From assembly GCA_023665085.1 (NCBI GenBank), contig JAMPEQ010000007.1:79877-143876 (forward strand): 64,000 bases of DNA. The letters are read 5' to 3'. The notes beneath the pieces were generated by a model that was not told the origin of the DNA, ran no database searches, and saw only the letters and a program-made list of their open reading frames with translations. This DNA is from Bacteroides sp. (GTDB lineage Bacteria > Bacillota > Clostridia > Oscillospirales > Acutalibacteraceae). Made by a program: the position numbers and the translations under genes. This document shows positions 32,281 through 42,573 of this stretch, in pieces; the first letter of the stretch is position 1, and every line of letters starts with the position of its first letter.

Positions 32281-32537
32281 TCTGAAAACTCCATAGATAA
32301 AATATTGCCCTCTACCACTGCGCCATCGCGGGTAAAAGAATTTATTTTTAATTCATCACCATAAAATGTTATTATCTGACTGCCAAGGCTGACAGTAATC
32401 TTTGTACCTGAATATTCTATAATACTTTGAAGTCCGTCAACTGTACATTCGTTACCTGCAATTTCTATTCTAGGCATACCGAATAGCAATTCTTTTGAAT
32501 TATTTGATAATTTGTCCTTTATACTCTTTTTTTTCAA
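32277..32537 (-). CDS. yqfC: Sporulation protein YqfC
   Basis: A short beta-rich protein: KELLFGMPRIEIAGNECTVDGLQSIIEYSGTK... is the YqfC pattern. The open frame reaches an ATG at 32582, but AGGTG lies 6 bases before a TTG at 32537, which gives 86 residues and starts where family members start (LKKKSIKDKL), so the TTG is preferred. It overlaps yqfD and lies downstream of a clean gap from gdhA. Together they support that the organism forms, or descends from formers of, endospores. Confidence 0.85.
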   Translation of the reverse strand: MKKKSIKDKLSNNSKELLFGMPRIEIAGNECTVDGLQSIIEYSGTKITVSLGSQIITFYGDELKINSFTRDGAVVEGNILSMEFSE

Positions 32538-32589
32538 TTTAATCACCTGTAAATAATATGCATTAAAAACATTGCATATCATAACAGAA

Positions 32590-32627
32590 AGAAAAAAACT
32601 GCTTAAGGAGTCCCCTAAGCAGTTTCA
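32590..32627 (-). terminator. Terminator after gdhA
   Basis: AAACTGCTTA (32596-32605) pairs with TAAGCAGTTT (32616-32625). On the minus strand it is followed by a seven-T run. It separates gdhA from yqfC. Confidence 0.85.
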
Positions 32628-32648
32628 ATAAATTATTTATTTTAAAAA

Positions 32649-33983
<1,335 letters not shown>

Positions 33984-34133
33984 TTAATCCCTCTCTTAAA
34001 ATAGTTTGTAATATAACAAATGATATGGTTAATAAATATAACCTATATCAAAAGCATCTGAACGATACTATGGCAAATTATATCACCATAAAAAATTTTT
34101 GTCAACTTTTATAGTATATTTATGCGTATATAC

Positions 34134-34162
34134 AGAATAAATATGCATAAATGTGCATATTA
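34134..34162 (+). promoter_or_regulatory. Weak candidate sigma-G-like promoter for spoVT
   Basis: AGAATA (34134-34139), 16 bases, CATATTA (34156-34162), resembling the sigma-G pattern TGMATA/CATACTA. The match is partial. Apart from this, the 300-base gdhA-spoVT gap (33981-34283) shows only AT-rich promoter-like sequence. Confidence 0.3.
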
Positions 34163-34283
34163 AATAATTTTACTAATTTTTTCTATATTTTATTGTTAAA
34201 TTATTCGTATAGTAAAAGCGATTATGTGCAAAATATTACAGAAAGATTTATTAAAAGTTTCAAAAAAAGGAGAATCATTTATT

Positions 34284-34820
34284 ATGAAAGCAACAGGAAT
34301 TGTAAGACGAATTGACGATTTGGGACGAATTGTTATTCCCAAAGAAATCAGACGCTCATTCAGGATTAAAGAGGGTGATCCCCTTGAAATATTTACAGAT
34401 GCAGAGGGAGAAGTAATATTTAAAAAGTATTCACCTATTGGCGAGCTTTCCAACTTTGCCAATCAGTATGCAGAGGTACTGCACAAAAACGGAGGTCTGC
34501 CGGTTGCAATTATGGATAATGACCATGTAATTGCGGCATCAGGTATAAGCAAAAGAGAAATTCTTGAAAGAAGAGTAACAAAGAGCCTTGAAGAGCTTAT
34601 GGAAAACAGAGCTATTCACATTGCCACAGATTTAGTCCCCAGTATGAACGCCATAGAAGGTTTTAACAGAAAAGCAAATGTTGTATATCCTATTATATAC
34701 GGAGGCGATGTAAGCGGTGCAGTAGCTCTTATTGAAGAAGAGAATAACCAGCTTCCGACTGAAACAGATATTAAGCTTGTTCAGGTAGCAGCGGCTTTCC
34801 TTGGTAAGCAAATGGAATAA
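34284..34820 (+). CDS. spoVT: Stage V sporulation protein T
   Basis: 178 residues, exactly the usual SpoVT size, if started at the ATG at 34284 (GGAG upstream) and not at the earlier in-frame ATG at 34224. N-terminal AbrB swapped-hairpin DNA-binding domain (KATGIVRRIDDLGRIVIPKEIRRSFRIKEGDPLEIF) followed by a C-terminal GAF-like domain. In Bacillus it tunes forespore sigma-G genes. It is unlinked from pth-mfd here, though those genes are neighbours in Bacillus. Confidence 0.93.
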   Translation: MKATGIVRRIDDLGRIVIPKEIRRSFRIKEGDPLEIFTDAEGEVIFKKYSPIGELSNFANQYAEVLHKNGGLPVAIMDNDHVIAASGISKREILERRVTKSLEELMENRAIHIATDLVPSMNAIEGFNRKANVVYPIIYGGDVSGAVALIEEENNQLPTETDIKLVQVAAAFLGKQME

Positions 34821-35025
34821 AATTTAGCTATTATTCATATAATACCAGTCAGTTTTTGAAGGCTTTTTTCATTTTATTGTTAATTTTGCATAAAAATATT
34901 CGTAATCAGCTGTGCAATATGACACCGTGTTAGAAAGTGAAGAAAAAGTATTGATTTTTAAAAGGCAATGACTATAATGTTGACTAAAGAGAGGACATAA
35001 TACTAAAGCTCAAAGAGGTCAGATT

Positions 35026-35856
35026 ATGAAGCACATTAAGTCAGAAGCTTACGGCTATGTCAAGGATATGTTTTCAAAGCACAATATGGTAAAGCGTATC
35101 GTTCTCTCCTTTATCAGCATTATCATCATGGGTTTTGGAATAGCTTTATTTTCTACATCAGGCTTTGGTGTTGATCCTTTCACATCAATGAATATGAATG
35201 TTGCAAGCACACTGGGCATCGGTTTCGGAACATATCAGATGATTGTTAATGCAGTTATTCTTGTTTTTGTTATCGTAGTAGCTCACAGAGGGTTAGTCGG
35301 ATTAGGCACAGTTTTCAATATGGTTGGCTGTGGCTATTCCTGCGAGTTTTTCCAGAGTTTAATAGAACCTGCCGTACAAAACCATTTTACTTTGGAAGTC
35401 AGAATCCCCCTTCTTATCGCAGGAATCATAACCCTGTGCTTTGCTTGTTCATTATTCTTCACAGCAAATATTGGTGTAGGTCCATATGATGCACTGGGTT
35501 TTATGCTGTCAAACGGAATAAAATTAAGCTACAAATGGGTTAGAGTTATTACCGATATCACAGTAATCCTTATAGGTCTTATTGTTAGCGGCGGACTAAG
35601 CGCTGCACTAAACGGTAACTTTTCACAAATTAAGAATATCGGCATAGGTACAATAATAACCGCTTTTTGTATGGGACCGCTTGTTAATTTATTCAATCAG
35701 CATGTTTCAGCAAAAATCTTTAATGTTCATTATGAAAAAATCAGCAAGGATGTTGCATTCTTTATGATAAAGGGTGCTATGGTAAAACATCGTGTGCCAG
35801 CCCATACACCTAGCAGAAAAGTAAGTGTAAATTCAAATCCATACAGTTTGCTGTAA
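35026..35856 (+). CDS. YczE/YyaS-type integral membrane protein
   Basis: 276 residues with about five to six membrane helices (IVLSFISIIIMGFGIALFSTSGFGVDPFTSMNMN, MIVNAVILVFVIVVAHRGLVGLGTVFNM, IPLLIAGIITLCFACSLFFTANIGVGPYDALGFML, VITDITVILIGLIVSG). The repeated GxGxDPF/GVGPYDA motifs are typical of YczE/YitT-like proteins. Function in this family is unsettled (one member supports lipopeptide synthesis in Bacillus). It follows spoVT by 205 bases on the same strand. A bidirectional terminator follows. Confidence 0.8.
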   Translation: MKHIKSEAYGYVKDMFSKHNMVKRIVLSFISIIIMGFGIALFSTSGFGVDPFTSMNMNVASTLGIGFGTYQMIVNAVILVFVIVVAHRGLVGLGTVFNMVGCGYSCEFFQSLIEPAVQNHFTLEVRIPLLIAGIITLCFACSLFFTANIGVGPYDALGFMLSNGIKLSYKWVRVITDITVILIGLIVSGGLSAALNGNFSQIKNIGIGTIITAFCMGPLVNLFNQHVSAKIFNVHYEKISKDVAFFMIKGAMVKHRVPAHTPSRKVSVNSNPYSLL

Positions 35857-35941
35857 CATCAACAAGGCTGCAGAACTAAAAATTCTCAACCTTTTTACAT
35901 ATACTTATAACTTTGTTTTTCACATAAATTTTACCCCTTAG

Positions 35942-35975
35942 AAAAGAGACTCTGTAATAATACAGAGTCTCTTTT
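35942..35975. terminator. Bidirectional terminator
   Basis: A perfect 15-base stem, AAAAGAGACTCTGTA with TACAGAGTCTCTTTT and loop ATAA, between the convergent YczE-like gene and the LRR-GH30 gene. Confidence 0.9.
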
Positions 35976-35996
35976 CATATGTTTTGTATATAATTT

Positions 35997-38900
35997 TTAT
36001 TTCACAACTACTGTTGTTACGCTTTGTGCAGGAATTGCAATTTTGCTTCCATCACTATTGCTTTGACAGAGTTCAAGATCTCTGTAAGCATCTGTTACAT
36101 AGCTCTCACAACTTGAGTAACCATCAATAGCTGTGTACTGTGGTGTAGTGCCTTTATTAATATAAACAATCGCAATACTTCCGTCAGGATTTTTAAAAGC
36201 ACACTGTTCAACCGTCGACGGCATATTGCCTGCAGAAACGCCAACTCTCACTGCGCCCTCTTCAATAAATTTTGAGAAATTTCCCATACACCATAAGCGT
36301 TTTGAAGTAAGAATATTGCTATGATTATTATAATCAATATACACAAGTCCATCCGGATAAATTCCTGATGCACAGGCAGTCCACCAATCCCATTCAACTG
36401 CATTAAGTATGGTAAGATCCTGATATATTATATCTGCAAGAGCAATACCGTAAGGAATTGTCATTCCATTTGTTGAACCGGCTTGCTCAATCAAATTCAA
36501 AACTCCTGTATTTCCGTCGTTTGTCATCTGGCAGTATTCTGTACAGCGAACCTTCTTTACAGACGAATAAGCGCTGTTACTCAAATCATTCGCAACCTGC
36601 TGTCTGTCTGATGTGCTTGCCCAATAAGAATGAGTATCAAAGCTGTCAACATATTCACGAATATTAGCATTACTGTTTTTATAGCTGTTAGCGTTACTGA
36701 ACATATACGGCAAAAACATTTTATAGTTATTTTTATTGCTATGATTTAATTGGGCACATTCCCAAACAGACAAATCAACCTTACCATTAAGGCTGCTGTT
36801 TTTCAATGCAGGAATCATATAGTCGTTATAGAATGTTCTCGCATCCCCGGCTGTGAAGTGACAGCCCTCCTGACCGGCATAACCATTATTATCAGCTGCC
36901 CAGTCCCACTCAGGCTCGTTAATAGGAGATACATTGGTAACATTATATCCCATATCGGTAAAATGCTCAGCGCAATTTACAACATAGGTTGCAAAAGCCT
37001 GGAAACTACTTTCATCAAGATTTGATGATGCCCCGTTACTGCAATAGGCTTTTCCGTTTTTGGTAAGTGATACAGGAGCGGAATTAGAAAACAATGTCAG
37101 CTTAAGATTGCTGTTGGCTTTTTGAGCTGAGGCAAGTGCTTTCTGTGCGTTCATATCAGCATTCCAGTCATATGTTGAAGCATCTTCTATATTGCTGTTT
37201 CCGTTTAAGAAATCTTCACCTCTTCTGTTCATTGTGGTAATCATGCCATCGTTTTCTGAGCCTGCTGCAAGATTATATCGGTAGATATTTAAACCAATAC
37301 CCTTTTGCTTGCCGTAAAGCAGTTCCATGATATCATCGATATTTTCCCAGCCGCCTGCGTCCTGACTCCACCAGCATGCAGATGCTCCGAATCCTTCAAT
37401 AGTCTGATAAACAGCAGCTTCGTCAATAACTGTTTTTGTGTTTGAAACATCAATATTATTCATAGCCTTTGATATTTCAATGAAATCCTTTGCATTTACA
37501 TAACCATCCGTATATATATCTGCAACTGAAGAATAGTTTGACTGATGATAAGGCGGATTATCATTTTCATGACTTATAGCGTTTACATATGATGTGTACA
37601 CAGATATAGGATCTAAATTAAACTCTGTCTCGCTGCACAAAGCACATTCATATACCATAACTGCACCATCTGTGCGTAAATATTTATAATTATGCTTAAG
37701 AGGTGCAGTATAGTCTGCATCATATTTTGAATCACAGTCTGTGCAGGAATAGGTGTTATGCCCCTGCTCATTACAGGTCGCAGGAATATTGGTTACCATA
37801 TAATTGTGAACAAGGCATTCATAATTCCAGTTATACCCCTTTGCTCTTCCGTTATTTACAAATTCTAATACTCCGCTTCCCGAAACTCCTAAAATTCTAG
37901 CCCCTCCGGTCTGTCCAAAAGCATCATTTCCCAAAGCAATTTTTTTTGAAGGAATTGTAACATAATTTATATTAGTATTGTTAAAAGCATTTGCACCTAT
38001 ACTTACAGTGTTCTCAGGAATATTCAACCAAAAAGTAGTTCCTGTGCAATTATAAAAAGCATTATCTTCAATTGTGAGAGTACCGTTATTTGTATTATTG
38101 AATATAATAGTATCTAAACTTTCACAACTTTCAAAAGCCCTGCTGCTTATTTTATAAGTGTTATCAACACTTTCAAAGCTGATATTTTTTATAAGATAAT
38201 GATAAACTGACCATGGCGTTGAGCTCATATCACCGCTGCCTGAAAAGCTCAGTCTTCTGTTGTCAGTATTAAAATAATATGTTAATTTTTGTGATGAATA
38301 TGTGTTATCCGAACAAACACCTGTTACATCATTATATGAAAATCCATTTGCGGATGTCCAGCTTTCCATATTGTTTACACTTACAAAGGTACAGCTTGAC
38401 GGAACATTATATAACGCATCTGCTCCGATACTGTTTATACTTCCGCTCGTCCACACAACTCCGTGCAGCTTACCGCAGTTATAAAACGCCTTAGTGTCTA
38501 TTTCAGTATGATCACGTCCTATATACACCTCTTCAAGTGATGTACAACCGCTGAATGTTCCGTCGGGAAGCTTACCTGAATAATTATTTGTTGTGTTGCC
38601 CTTTGGCATAACAGCCCACTTAAGTGAACTGCAATCTAGAAAAAGTTCTTTATAATACCAAGTGCAGTTATCAGGAAGTGTAATATTCGTCAGAGCAGTA
38701 CATCCTCTGAAACAGCAGTCTCCTATAGTATCAACAGAATCCGGAATAGATACAGATGTAATAGCAGTACATCCATAGAACAGATAGCTTCCAAGTCCCT
38801 TTACACCATTCTCAACAACAACGCTTTTTATACTGTTTCTATACATCGCATACCATGGTGCTCTATTTAAAGTCTTGTTTTCATAATTTTTGCTGTATCC

Positions 38901-39053
38901 TGAACCCGTTAAAGTAAGCACCTTTGTACTTGTATCATATGAGTAACTCAAATCACCCGTATTTCCTGTAGCTGCAAAAGAAACTATTTCAGCCATACTT
39001 AACATAGTAAATAATGTAATTATGCTAAGAAATAAAGAAATAAATTTTTTCAT
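35997..39053 (-). CDS. Secreted BspA-like LRR protein fused to a GH30 hydrolase
   Basis: 1018 residues. Signal peptide 1-28 (KKFISLFLSIITLFTMLSMAEIVSFAA). Residues ~65-405 hold BspA/LRR_5 repeats (FYGCTAITSVSIPDSVDTIGDCCFRGC). Residues ~420-480 form a Cys-rich module (PATCNEQGHNTYSCTDC). A segment at ~510-535, DIYTDGYVNAKDFIEISKAMN, resembles one calcium-loop half of a dockerin. The GH30 domain runs from ~545 to the end, with NEPEW (Glu ~713) and CTEYCQMTND (Glu ~839). The catalytic part parallels the membrane-anchored enzyme at 27618. Start 39053 follows GGAGGGG. Likely a secreted beta-galactan- or xylan-active enzyme carrying its own adhesion module. Confidence 0.87.
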   Translation of the reverse strand: MKKFISLFLSIITLFTMLSMAEIVSFAATGNTGDLSYSYDTSTKVLTLTGSGYSKNYENKTLNRAPWYAMYRNSIKSVVVENGVKGLGSYLFYGCTAITSVSIPDSVDTIGDCCFRGCTALTNITLPDNCTWYYKELFLDCSSLKWAVMPKGNTTNNYSGKLPDGTFSGCTSLEEVYIGRDHTEIDTKAFYNCGKLHGVVWTSGSINSIGADALYNVPSSCTFVSVNNMESWTSANGFSYNDVTGVCSDNTYSSQKLTYYFNTDNRRLSFSGSGDMSSTPWSVYHYLIKNISFESVDNTYKISSRAFESCESLDTIIFNNTNNGTLTIEDNAFYNCTGTTFWLNIPENTVSIGANAFNNTNINYVTIPSKKIALGNDAFGQTGGARILGVSGSGVLEFVNNGRAKGYNWNYECLVHNYMVTNIPATCNEQGHNTYSCTDCDSKYDADYTAPLKHNYKYLRTDGAVMVYECALCSETEFNLDPISVYTSYVNAISHENDNPPYHQSNYSSVADIYTDGYVNAKDFIEISKAMNNIDVSNTKTVIDEAAVYQTIEGFGASACWWSQDAGGWENIDDIMELLYGKQKGIGLNIYRYNLAAGSENDGMITTMNRRGEDFLNGNSNIEDASTYDWNADMNAQKALASAQKANSNLKLTLFSNSAPVSLTKNGKAYCSNGASSNLDESSFQAFATYVVNCAEHFTDMGYNVTNVSPINEPEWDWAADNNGYAGQEGCHFTAGDARTFYNDYMIPALKNSSLNGKVDLSVWECAQLNHSNKNNYKMFLPYMFSNANSYKNSNANIREYVDSFDTHSYWASTSDRQQVANDLSNSAYSSVKKVRCTEYCQMTNDGNTGVLNLIEQAGSTNGMTIPYGIALADIIYQDLTILNAVEWDWWTACASGIYPDGLVYIDYNNHSNILTSKRLWCMGNFSKFIEEGAVRVGVSAGNMPSTVEQCAFKNPDGSIAIVYINKGTTPQYTAIDGYSSCESYVTDAYRDLELCQSNSDGSKIAIPAQSVTTVVVK

Positions 39054-39170
39054 TTTACCACCCCTCCGTATGCAATATGAATCTAACATATACATTATAA
39101 TTATACATTAATTAATCGTATCAATCAATAAATTATTTACTTTTTACAGAAACATCTCCGTTTTTTTACA

Positions 39171-39225
39171 ATTGTAAACCTTTTAAGCTGTAAAAGTTGA
39201 CAATTCTTAGCTTCAGTGACATAAT
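39171..39225 (+). promoter_or_regulatory. BirA-like operator overlapping the bioY promoter
   Basis: ATTGTAAAC (39171-39179) and GTTGACAAT (39196-39204) form an inverted repeat with a 16-base spacer (8 of 9 positions), matching known Firmicute BirA sites. The right half covers the -35 box TTGACA (39197-39202); the -10 CATAAT is at 39220-39225, spacer 17. Biotin-loaded BirA would therefore block bioY. Confidence 0.8.
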
Positions 39226-39253
39226 TGATAAAAACAAAACGGAGGATTAGATT

Positions 39254-39814
39254 GTGAAAAATAAGCAGCAAAACAAAAATAAAAAATTTTCTGTTACTGA
39301 TTCAGCATATATAGGAGTATCAGCTGCATTGCTGGCAATATGTTCATGGATTACAATACCGCTTCCATCCGTACCGATTACTTTGCAGACAATGGGAATT
39401 TGTCTTGTGGCAGGAATCCTTGGCATGAAGAGAGGAACTCTTGCTACGTTGGTATTCATTGCTTTGGGGGCTATAGGAGTACCTGTTTTTTCAGAATTCA
39501 CCGGTGGAATTAATATTATCCTAGGTCAGACAGGCGGATATATCTTAGGATTTATTTTTACCTCTCTTATAGTTGGTTTTGTATCAGATAAATTTAAAGG
39601 CAAGCTCATTCCATTATTTATTTCAATGATTGTCGGTATTGCCGTATGCTATGCTTTCGGAACGGTATGGTTTGCTGTAGTTTATGCAAAAACAAACGAA
39701 CCTGCTTCTATCCTGACAATTCTCGGATGGTGCGTATTTCCTTTCATCATACCGGATATTGTAAAAATTGCCATTGCAGGAATTTTGACAAATAGATTAA
39801 GGACATTAAAATGA
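39254..39814 (+). CDS. bioY: Biotin ECF transporter substrate-binding protein BioY
   Basis: 186-residue membrane S-component for biotin uptake, with six helices and the family blocks DSAYIGVSAALLAICSWITIPLPSVPITLQTMGI, FIALGAIGVPVFSEFTGGINIILGQTGGYILGFI and FIIPDIVKIAIAGILTNRL. Start is a GTG at 39254 with GGAGG 8 bases upstream. The general ECF ATPases are not in the window. Its end overlaps the next gene by ATGA. The BirA-like operator upstream supports biotin control. Confidence 0.96.
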   Translation: MKNKQQNKNKKFSVTDSAYIGVSAALLAICSWITIPLPSVPITLQTMGICLVAGILGMKRGTLATLVFIALGAIGVPVFSEFTGGINIILGQTGGYILGFIFTSLIVGFVSDKFKGKLIPLFISMIVGIAVCYAFGTVWFAVVYAKTNEPASILTILGWCVFPFIIPDIVKIAIAGILTNRLRTLK

Positions 39815-40125
39815 TAAAAATACGATATCATCACCTGATGTGTATCCCTCGTTTTAAAGGAAAAGGATACAGCGAAGAGTTTTGTAAAAATATGCAGATA
39901 GTGAAAAATGAAATAAATTGCAACAGCTATCAGCTTGTTGAAGAATGTGATGAAATCTGTTCTCACTGTCCAAACAATATAAACGGTACATGCAAGGATA
40001 ATGACAAGGTTTCACTATATGACTTAAAGGTCAAAACAGCTCTTGAAAAGAGCATTGAACCGTTACCTGAAAACATCTGCACCGATTGCCAATGGTACAG
40101 TATTTGTAAAAATTTTATCAACTGA
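39811..40125 (+). CDS. DUF1284 domain protein
   Basis: 104 residues. The start IRYHHLMCIPRFKGKGYSEEFCKNM and the following Cys pairs (CDEICSHCPNN, CKD, CTDCQWYSICK) match the DUF1284 family, seven or more Cys, suggestive of an iron-sulfur or zinc site. Function unknown. Its start overlaps the bioY stop (ATGA), so it is translated with bioY; a link to biotin or iron-sulfur metabolism is possible but unproven. Confidence 0.8.
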   Translation: MIKIRYHHLMCIPRFKGKGYSEEFCKNMQIVKNEINCNSYQLVEECDEICSHCPNNINGTCKDNDKVSLYDLKVKTALEKSIEPLPENICTDCQWYSICKNFIN

Positions 40126-40193
40126 CATAAAAGTATTGTATTTAAAATTTATATATAGTATAATACGCCAAATAAATTTTTTTGGAGGATACC

Positions 40194-41141
40194 ATGCATC
40201 TTCTTAATATTGACAAAGATAATTACATAGGTCAGGCAGATCCTTTTATACTTGAATCAAAAGGCAGATATTACATTTATACAACAGGTCATGACGGAGT
40301 ATACGCTTACCATTCAGATAAATTATTTGACGGATGGGAATTTGCAGGCAGAGTTATGACGATGGCTGATCACAAGGCCTTCTGGGCACCAAGTGTTATT
40401 GAGCTTGACGGCAAATATTATATGTACAACTCAATTGAAATCTACAACGACACTCCTGACAAGGGAGGTCACAGAGGAGCTATGTTTGTATCGGAATCAG
40501 AAAATCCTCTTGGTCCGTTTACAAACACCACACAGCTTCTTCATCCATTCTCCATAGATTCGCATGTTGTTAAAAATGAAAGCGGACTATATATTTTCTA
40601 TTCAACAAACCGTTTTGACGGAGACAGAATAGGAACATATATTGTTGTAGACAAAATGACAGATCCTTATCACGTTGAGGGTAATCCCTCTACAGTTGTT
40701 GTGCCTACACTTGATGAGGATATCTACAGAAGAGACAGATATAAAAAAGGTCAGCACTGGCATACAATTGAGGGAGCATTCTATTTTAAAGAAGGTGACT
40801 GGCAGTATGTCATGTATTCAGGCAACTGCTTTGAACAGCCTACCTACTATATTGGCTATGCCAGAGCTAAGACCAATGAAACTAACTTGAGAAAAATTAA
40901 ATTTGAAAAATATCCTGATGACAACACATATTTCCCTGTACTTTCCGCAAATGATTTTGAAGAAGGCACAGGTCACCATTCAATGATAAAAAAAGATGGT
41001 CAGTGGTATGCAGTGTATCACGCAAGAGACTATGATGACGGGCTTAACGCCAATGCATTTGATGCACGCAATGCAAGAATCTGCAAACTTAATGTTAAGG
41101 ACGGAATCATTACCGCCGAGAGATATAAGGATAAAATATAA
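40194..41141 (+). CDS. Glycoside hydrolase family 43 protein
   Basis: 315 residues, a five-bladed beta-propeller hydrolase of GH43 (arabinan, xylan or galactan side chains). The three-residue catalytic set can be placed: Asp16 in GQADPFIL, Asp122 in PFSIDSHVV and Glu193 in HTIEGAF; AFWAPSVIELDGKYYMY is also typical. No signal peptide is present, so it acts inside the cell on imported oligosaccharides. The ATG at 40194 follows GGAGG by 5 bases; an upstream in-frame TTG overlaps that site and is unlikely. Terminator at 41245. Confidence 0.9.
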   Translation: MHLLNIDKDNYIGQADPFILESKGRYYIYTTGHDGVYAYHSDKLFDGWEFAGRVMTMADHKAFWAPSVIELDGKYYMYNSIEIYNDTPDKGGHRGAMFVSESENPLGPFTNTTQLLHPFSIDSHVVKNESGLYIFYSTNRFDGDRIGTYIVVDKMTDPYHVEGNPSTVVVPTLDEDIYRRDRYKKGQHWHTIEGAFYFKEGDWQYVMYSGNCFEQPTYYIGYARAKTNETNLRKIKFEKYPDDNTYFPVLSANDFEEGTGHHSMIKKDGQWYAVYHARDYDDGLNANAFDARNARICKLNVKDGIITAERYKDKI

Positions 41142-41244
41142 GCTTTGTATGCGACTGCACATAGTGCGTAAAATAAGCAATAAAAAGTGGCTGCAGTCAA
41201 AATTTTGTACGTAAGCATTAATAGGTTCCGGTACAACAACCGAC

Positions 41245-41279
41245 AAACTCCCGATAGGCAAAAGCCTATCGGGAGTTTT
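41245..41279. terminator. Strong terminator after the GH43 gene
   Basis: A perfect 15-base stem (AAACTCCCGATAGGC with GCCTATCGGGAGTTT), loop AAAA, T-run on the plus strand and A-run before it, between the convergent GH43 and tagD genes. Confidence 0.9.
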
Positions 41280-41345
41280 AGCGCAGAGCAAGGGCAAATC
41301 ATTCCAATTTAAACCACAATTTGTATATCTAATCATTGCCGATGT

Positions 41346-41780
41346 TCATTTTTCATCGGGAAGCTGGTCTACTCCGTTAATTGCCTCTTTCAGCCCCAGA
41401 TCTTCCTTAATCATTGATGTTGATACACCAGGAGTTCTGTCGAGAAATACTAGCTCGCAGTGCTCCTTGAGATAATCAAATTTATCACTGCCTGCCCAGT
41501 CACCGCCCATAACAACGGTATTTATATGATATTCTTTAACATCGTTCAGTTTTTGCTCCCAGCTGTTTTCCGGAATAACAAGATCAACATATCTTATAGC
41601 CTCAAGCATTTTTTTTCTTGTTTCGTAGGTGTGATATGCTTTTTTGCCCTTGCCTGCATTGAATTCATCTGTAGAAAGGGCCACAACCAGATAATCTCCC
41701 ATTGCCTTCGCTCTTTGCAAGAGTCTGATATGACCGTAATGGAGTAAATCGAAAGTTCCATAGGTTAAAATTCTTTTCAT
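41346..41780 (-). CDS. tagD: Glycerol-3-phosphate cytidylyltransferase
   Basis: 144-residue enzyme making CDP-glycerol for teichoic-acid-like polymers. Nucleotidyltransferase motifs TYGTFDLLHYGHIRLLQRAK (HxGH), ALSTDEFNAGKGKKAYHTYETRKKMLEAIRYVD, GGDWAGSDKFDYLKEHCELVFLDRTPGVSTSMIK (RTxGxST). C-terminal tail is slightly longer than in Bacillus TagD. No other teichoic acid genes are adjacent. A palindromic operator-like site overlaps its start region. Confidence 0.93.
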   Translation of the reverse strand: MKRILTYGTFDLLHYGHIRLLQRAKAMGDYLVVALSTDEFNAGKGKKAYHTYETRKKMLEAIRYVDLVIPENSWEQKLNDVKEYHINTVVMGGDWAGSDKFDYLKEHCELVFLDRTPGVSTSMIKEDLGLKEAINGVDQLPDEK

Positions 41781-41799
41781 AATTTCAAACTGCCTTTCT

Positions 41800-41847
41800 G
41801 TTAATGAAAATCATTAACATGTTAAAATAGATTATTAATATTGTCAA
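41800..41847 (-). promoter_or_regulatory. tagD promoter with Fur-box-like palindrome
   Basis: On the minus strand TTGACA (41847-41842), 17 bases, TAACAT (41824-41819). Directly downstream lies GTTAATGAAAATCATTAAC (41800-41818), an 8-3-8 inverted repeat that matches the Fur consensus GATAATGATAATCATTATC at 16 of 19 positions. It would cover the transcription start. Confidence 0.5.
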
Positions 41848-42563
41848 GATTTATTGTTAGACAAGTCTTTTATAACTTCACCGGCAATAATAAGACCTGC
41901 AACAGATGGAACAAAAGCGTTGCTGGCAGGTATCTGACGTCTGCCCTGTTGTTTTTCATCACTTTCTTCGATGATTTTGTGCGACTCTTCTTTAGAATAA
42001 ACGACTTTCAACCCTTTTATGCTGCGCTTTTTCAGCTCTCTTCTCATAACCTTTGCTAATGGGCATACAGATGTTTTATAAATATCGCTTACCTCAAAAG
42101 CAGACGCATCCAGCTTGTTTCCTGCACCCATTGAGCTGATTATAGGAACACCTGCCCTGTCAGCCTGAACGGCAAGCTCTATTTTACCGCTGACTGTATC
42201 AATAGCATCAACAATATAATCATATTTGCTTAAATCAAATTCCAAAGAATTGTCAGGAGCGTAAAAAGCATTTATAGCATTAACCTTTATATTTGGATTA
42301 ATGTCGAGTATTCGTTCCTTTGCGACATCAACCTTAAATCTGCCTATGGTGCTGTGAAGGGCAATAATCTGGCGGTTTATATTTGTAAGGCTGATGGTGT
42401 CGTTATCAATAACATCTATACTGCCGATTCCGCTTCTTGCCAGTGCCTCAACGGCATAACCGCCGACTCCGCCGACTCCGAATACTGCTACTGAGGAACT
42501 CTGCAGGCGGTTTATGGCATCTGCTCCAAGCATCATACGAATTCTTGTAAACTGATCCGTCAT
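41844..42563 (-). CDS. tcdA: tRNA threonylcarbamoyladenosine dehydratase (ThiF/E1-like)
   Basis: 239 residues. Cyclises t6A to ct6A at position 37 of tRNAs reading ANN codons. E1-like adenylation domain with VAVFGVGGVGGYAVEALARSGIGSIDVIDNDTISLTNINRQ, and IVDAIDTVSGKIELA, SSMGAGNKLDASAFEVSDIYKTSVCPLAKVMRRELK (catalytic Cys). The open frame extends to 42644 but AGGTG stands 4 bases before the ATG at 42563, giving the normal length. It follows the Rrf2 regulator by 10 bases. Confidence 0.92.
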   Translation of the reverse strand: MTDQFTRIRMMLGADAINRLQSSSVAVFGVGGVGGYAVEALARSGIGSIDVIDNDTISLTNINRQIIALHSTIGRFKVDVAKERILDINPNIKVNAINAFYAPDNSLEFDLSKYDYIVDAIDTVSGKIELAVQADRAGVPIISSMGAGNKLDASAFEVSDIYKTSVCPLAKVMRRELKKRSIKGLKVVYSKEESHKIIEESDEKQQGRRQIPASNAFVPSVAGLIIAGEVIKDLSNNKS

Positions 42564-42573
42564 AGTGCACCTG

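Noticed and set aside
34120..34180. Riboswitch before spoVT
   Set aside because: The AT-rich palindromic bases (ATGCATAAATGTGCAT) are short and do not form a conserved riboswitch core.
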